Assembly (NCBI GenBank): GCA_002021875.1 | Contig: CP018627.1 | Location: 6,510,001 to 6,574,000, forward strand | DNA: 64,000 nt | Direction of reading: 5' to 3' | Origin: Streptomyces hygroscopicus | GTDB lineage: Bacteria > Actinomycetota > Actinomycetes > Streptomycetales > Streptomycetaceae | Shown: positions 60,838 through 64,000 of the stretch, piece by piece | How positions within the stretch are numbered: the first letter of the stretch is position 1 | Layout of the letters: the number at the start of each line of letters is the position of its first letter | Made by a program: the position numbers and the translations under genes | The notes under the pieces: generated by a model | Told to the model about the DNA's origin: nothing | Seen by the model: only the letters and a program-made list of their open reading frames with translations | Database searches by the model: none

Positions 60838-62589
60838 ATGCAGCGCACCGATGTGATCGTCGTCGGAGCCGGTCCCACGGGCCTCTTCCTCGCCGGCGAA
60901 CTTGCCCTCCTGGGCGTGCGGGTGACGGTTCTGGAGCGGCTCCAGGAGCCCGACCCGACGATCAAGGCCGGGTCGATCAATGTCGCCAGCGCCGAAATCC
61001 TCGACCGGCGCGGGCTGCTCCCGGCCGCGGAGGACGTACAGCGCCGGCTGCTCGCCTCCGTCGGCGCCTTCGCCGGCCGTAAGAACGCCTTCGTGAACCA
61101 GCCGGACTCGCACGAGGAGGGCTCGCATGAACGCACCTCGCACGAGGAGGGCTCGCATGAGCGCGCCTCGCGCGAGCGCGCCGCGCACCGCTTCCCGGTC
61201 GCCGGACACTTCGCGGGCATGCTGTTCCGCAATGAGCTGGTCGATCAGGGCGACCCGGTACTGGCCAGGCACACCGCGGCGGCCAACGGCATCCTCGTCC
61301 CCCAGCACGACCTCGAACTGCTGCTCGCGGCCCACTGCGCCCGTCTCGGCGTAGAGGTTCGCCGCGGTGTCGAGGTCCACGGTGTGCGCGGCGCGGACGC
61401 GAACCTTACGGACGACGACGTCGACGCCGATGTCGTCGTGGAGACCAGCGCGGGTGAATTGACGGCGGGGTGGGTCGTCGCCGCCGACGGCGGTCGCAGC
61501 GCGATCCGCAGGCAACTGGGCATCGGCTTCGTCGGCACCGATCCGCAGATGGTGGGATACCAGGCGGTCGCCGACTTCGATGACCCCGGCGAGCTGAGCC
61601 GCGGCTGGACCTGGACGCCTCGCGGAATCTACGCCTACGGCCCGATTCCCGGGCGCGTTCTCGTCGCCCGCTTCGGCCCGCAGCCGCAGGACCGCGACGC
61701 CCCCGTCACGCTCGAGGAACTGCAGCAGGCCGTACGCGACGTCACCGGCGTCAACGTGACGCTCAACGGCCTTCGCGGCCGGGCGACCCGGTGGTCCGAC
61801 AATGCCCGGCAGGCCCAGTCCTACCGGCACGGCCGGGTGCTCCTCGCGGGCGATGCCGCGCACGTGCACTCACCGTTCAGCGGCCAGGGACTGAACCTCG
61901 GCCTGGGCGACGCCGTCAACCTCGGCTGGAAGCTCGCCGCGACCGTGCACGGATACGCTCCGGCCGGACTGCTCGACACCTACGAGAGCGAACGCCACCC
62001 GATCGCGGCGTGGGTTCTCGACTGGACGCGGGCGCAGGTCGCCCTGATGCGCGGCGACGAACGCACCGCGCAACTGCGCAAGGTCGTCGGCGAGGAACTG
62101 TTCACGGTGCCGGGCGTGATGAACCGCGTGGTCGCGCTGACATCGGGGATCACCCAGCACTACGACGTCACCGGCACCCCCGCCGACAAGGTCGCTGACG
62201 ACATCACCGACAAGATCGCCGACAACCTCGCCGACGAGGGCACCGCCAAGATCGCCGACGAGATCGCCGACAAGGCGGCGGCACCGGTCGGATCGATCGC
62301 CGGGGATGTCGCGTTGTCCTCGGGCGACCGGCTCGCCGACCACGCCCACGACGGCCGCTTCGTCCTCGTCGACCGTTCCCCCGACGGCCGCTTCGCCCAA
62401 GCCGTACGCCCGCTGGAGCACAGGGTCGCGTACGTCGCGGATCCGGCCTCCGAGACGTCGCAGCCCAGCCTGTTCGTACGTCCGGACGGCGTCATCATCT
62501 GGGCCGCCTCACGCGACACCGCTTCGTCCGACGACGCCGTCCTCAAGGAGCTCGACACCGCCATCCAGCGTTGGGTCGGCACGCACTGA
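60838..62589 (+). CDS. FAD-dependent aromatic monooxygenase (PheA/TfdB family)
   Basis: 583 residues. The FAD motif VVGAGPTGLFLAGELALLGVRVTVLER is at 8-34 (pieces GAGPTG, VTVLER). The DG motif is in VVAADGGRSAIRRQLGI, and the second FAD motif GRVLLAGDAAHVHSPFSGQGLNLGLGDAVNLGWKLA (GDAAHVH) near 340. The C-terminal thioredoxin-like domain is present. Two oddities are a Ser/His/Glu-rich insert (about 92-118, SHEEGSHER repeated from 24-bp DNA repeats) and a run of ADK/ADE helical repeats (about 447-480). ATG at 60838 follows AAGGAG. Probably TetR-controlled; substrate unknown. Confidence 0.92.
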   Translation: MQRTDVIVVGAGPTGLFLAGELALLGVRVTVLERLQEPDPTIKAGSINVASAEILDRRGLLPAAEDVQRRLLASVGAFAGRKNAFVNQPDSHEEGSHERTSHEEGSHERASRERAAHRFPVAGHFAGMLFRNELVDQGDPVLARHTAAANGILVPQHDLELLLAAHCARLGVEVRRGVEVHGVRGADANLTDDDVDADVVVETSAGELTAGWVVAADGGRSAIRRQLGIGFVGTDPQMVGYQAVADFDDPGELSRGWTWTPRGIYAYGPIPGRVLVARFGPQPQDRDAPVTLEELQQAVRDVTGVNVTLNGLRGRATRWSDNARQAQSYRHGRVLLAGDAAHVHSPFSGQGLNLGLGDAVNLGWKLAATVHGYAPAGLLDTYESERHPIAAWVLDWTRAQVALMRGDERTAQLRKVVGEELFTVPGVMNRVVALTSGITQHYDVTGTPADKVADDITDKIADNLADEGTAKIADEIADKAAAPVGSIAGDVALSSGDRLADHAHDGRFVLVDRSPDGRFAQAVRPLEHRVAYVADPASETSQPSLFVRPDGVIIWAASRDTASSDDAVLKELDTAIQRWVGTH

Positions 62590-62628
62590 GAGAGCCGGTC
62601 GGTGCAACGGAGCTGCGGGGCCCGAGAC

Positions 62629-62931
62629 TCAGGAGGCCAACCGCTCGCGCGCGGTGCGACCTGACCCCGTGGGTTCGACCTCGCCATCAGGCCGGTTGAT
62701 CTCGGCCCACACGTCATCGAGCGAAAGGCCGAGGACATCGGCGATCGCCGCGATGGTCGGGAAGGCAGGGGTGGCCACGCGACCGGACTCGATCTTCCGA
62801 AGGGTCTCTGGTGAGACACCTGCGTCCAGCGCGGTATCGAGCATCGAGCGCTCCCCCCTGGCCCGACGTAGAAGGGCGCCGAGGCGCTGCCCGCGCTCGA
62901 CCTCTGCGGGAGTGAGCGGCAACCTGACCAT
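62629..62931 (-). CDS. XRE-family helix-turn-helix regulator
   Basis: 100 residues. The HTH is in RLGALLRRARGERSMLDTALDAGVSPETLRKIESGRVATPAFPTIAAIADVLGLSLDDVW (pieces MLDTALDAGVSPETLRKIESG and FPTIAAIADVLG), residues about 16-75. A short acidic tail follows. It is divergent from the methionine aminopeptidase gene; the 82-bp gap holds a symmetric site. Probably it regulates itself and that gene. Confidence 0.85.
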   Translation of the reverse strand: MVRLPLTPAEVERGQRLGALLRRARGERSMLDTALDAGVSPETLRKIESGRVATPAFPTIAAIADVLGLSLDDVWAEINRPDGEVEPTGSGRTARERLAS

Positions 62932-62944
62932 GGCCCCGATTCTA

Positions 62945-62969
62945 ATACCGGTATAGTAAGCCCGGTATA
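62945..62969. promoter_or_regulatory. XRE operator candidate
   Basis: ATACCGGTAT (62945-62954) is a perfect 10-bp palindrome. CCGGTATA follows at 62962-62969 as a direct half-repeat of its right arm, and CCGGTATAG appears in both. The site lies 13-38 bp upstream of the XRE start and 45-69 bp upstream of the aminopeptidase. Confidence 0.55.
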
Positions 62970-63013
62970 GTTATTGGTTACATGAGTACGTGAGTACACG
63001 AGAAGGACGCCGC

Positions 63014-63796
63014 ATGATCGAGATCCTGAGCCCCACCGAACTGACCCGAGCAAAGGACACAGGCGCTCTGGTCGCCGACATCCTGCAGACGCTGAAGAGC
63101 CGTAGCACGGTCGGCACGAACCTTCTGGACATCGACCGGTGGGCCAAGACCATGATCGTCGAGGCGGGGGCGCTGTCCTGTTACGTCGACTACGAGCCGT
63201 CCTTCGGACGCGGCCCGTTCGGCCACTACATCTGCACGGCCGTCAACGACGCCGTGCTCCACGGGCGGCCGTCCGACTACTCGCTTGCCGACGGCGACCT
63301 GCTGACACTCGACCTCGCCGTCTCCAAAGCCGGAGTCGCCGCGGACGCCGCCATCAGCTTCATCGTGGGCGACGCGAAGCCCCCGGAGAGCGTCGCCATG
63401 ATCAACGCGACCGAGCGCGCACTGGCCGCGGGGATCGCCGCCGCCGGGCCCGGGGCTCGCATCGGCGACATCTCCCATGCCATCGGCACGGTCCTCAGCG
63501 AGGCGGGGTACCCGATCAACACCGAGTTCGGAGGTCATGGCATCGGATCAACGATGCACCAGGACCCGCACGTCTCGAACACCGGACGGCCCGGCCGCGG
63601 TTACAAGCTGCGCCCTGGGCTGCTGCTGGCACTGGAGCCGTGGGTCATGGCGGACACCGCCCAGCTCGTCACCGATGCCGATGGCTGGACCCTCCGCAGC
63701 GCGACAGGCTGCCGCACGGCGCACAGTGAGCACACGATCGCCATCACCGACGACGGAGCCGAAATCCTCACCTTGCCCAAGCCGATGCGGCCGTGA
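63014..63796 (+). CDS. map: Type I methionine aminopeptidase (accessory copy)
   Basis: 260 residues. It removes N-terminal methionine from nascent proteins. The metal ligands are all present: TLDLAVSKAGVAADAA (two Asp), GGHGIGSTMHQDPHV (His), LALEPW (Glu) and SEHTIAIT (Glu). ATG at 63014 follows AGAAGGA. This copy is not in the ribosomal-protein region where the main map lies in Streptomyces. Pairing with an XRE gene suggests regulated or specialised use. Its stop overlaps the next start. Confidence 0.93.
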   Translation: MIEILSPTELTRAKDTGALVADILQTLKSRSTVGTNLLDIDRWAKTMIVEAGALSCYVDYEPSFGRGPFGHYICTAVNDAVLHGRPSDYSLADGDLLTLDLAVSKAGVAADAAISFIVGDAKPPESVAMINATERALAAGIAAAGPGARIGDISHAIGTVLSEAGYPINTEFGGHGIGSTMHQDPHVSNTGRPGRGYKLRPGLLLALEPWVMADTAQLVTDADGWTLRSATGCRTAHSEHTIAITDDGAEILTLPKPMRP

Positions 63797-64000
63797 GTGA
63801 CGCGTTATACGTGAGGTTCCAGGGGACCGTCCGAAGCCCGCGAGGCCACTTCCCCGGTGTCTTCGCACTGGCCAACGGCCTCGCGCGGGCAGGCCAACTG
63901 AGTGACGAGGAACATCGGTTCTGGCGAGCCGGCGACGACTGGTTCAACGCCAACTTCGCCAACCCCTCCGAGGTCGATCCCTCGGTCTACGACCCCGAAC
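63793..64000 (+). CDS. Hypothetical protein coupled to map (partial)
   Basis: GTG at 63793 overlaps the map stop (GTGA), so translation is coupled. The 69 visible residues (VSDALYVRFQGTVRSPRGHFPGVFALANGLARAG at the start, then EEHRFWRAGDDWFNANF) contain no domain I can name. The gene runs off the right edge. Its coupling suggests a joint role with the aminopeptidase. Confidence 0.75.
   Translation, partial: MSDALYVRFQGTVRSPRGHFPGVFALANGLARAGQLSDEEHRFWRAGDDWFNANFANPSEVDPSVYDPE

Overview
The window is chromosomal DNA from a Streptomyces-type actinomycete. It is very GC-rich with codons ending in G or C. It carries a two-domain geosmin synthase, paired SigF/SigB-like sigma factors, TerB, Tat-type and lipoprotein exports, and many regulator/target pairs. 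From memory, the gene order dnaX - SRP RNA - tRNA-Ser, later LytR_C - upp - tadA - tRNA-Ser - sigma factor pair, resembles the S. coelicolor core near SCO4067-SCO4034. No complete insertion sequence, prophage, CRISPR array or biosynthetic megacluster is visible.

Left part (1-13.5 kb): the 5' end of dnaX and the SRP RNA (minus strand) are followed by a coupled minus-strand phospholipid operon, CDP-alcohol phosphatidyltransferase > CdsA-like > PlsC-like. It resembles E. coli ynbABC, but its CdsA gene is frameshifted and its PlsC gene runs into the remnant of an MFS transporter. Next come tRNA-Ser(GGA), a secreted parallel beta-helix protein, a truncated SDR relic, a Tat-exported propeller protein, a NarL-type two-component pair behind a perfect 18-bp palindrome, an 18-bp minisatellite, and an ABC exporter of the LolCDE/MacB type.

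Middle (13.7-34 kb): glutamate dehydrogenase, a SpoIIE-type phosphatase and an IclR regulator. Then come a cyclase-like SRPBCC protein, a DadA-like oxidase with an amidase, geosmin synthase, a membrane acyltransferase, TerB, a BlaI/M56 protease pair, a P450 and an SDR-DUF2867 protein. A housekeeping block follows (VapB-like, LytR_C, upp, a 55-aa basic protein, the tadA-associated acidic protein and tadA).

34-42.8 kb: tRNA-Ser(CGA) has its 3' end duplicated 1.55 kb downstream, bracketing an islet with one lipoprotein gene. After it lie a proline-rich DUF6777-type protein, a double-USP protein, a phosphofructokinase with Asp104/Lys124 (the pyrophosphate-dependent signature), two SigF-family sigma factors and an exported lipoprotein.

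43-64 kb: a MarR gene precedes an MFS exporter fused to three prealbumin-like repeats and a YceI protein carrying the same fold at its N terminus, the most system-like uncharacterised locus here. It is followed by a TetR/DHA2 pair, then a coupled operon joining an OmpR-type two-component system to a GT2-GtrA transferase and an ArnT-like GT39 enzyme. Then come an LLM oxidoreductase, an amidohydrolase, a lipoprotein, initiator tRNA, a TetR-controlled FAD monooxygenase, and an XRE/methionine aminopeptidase pair that runs off the window. All functions are read from motifs; no database search was run.
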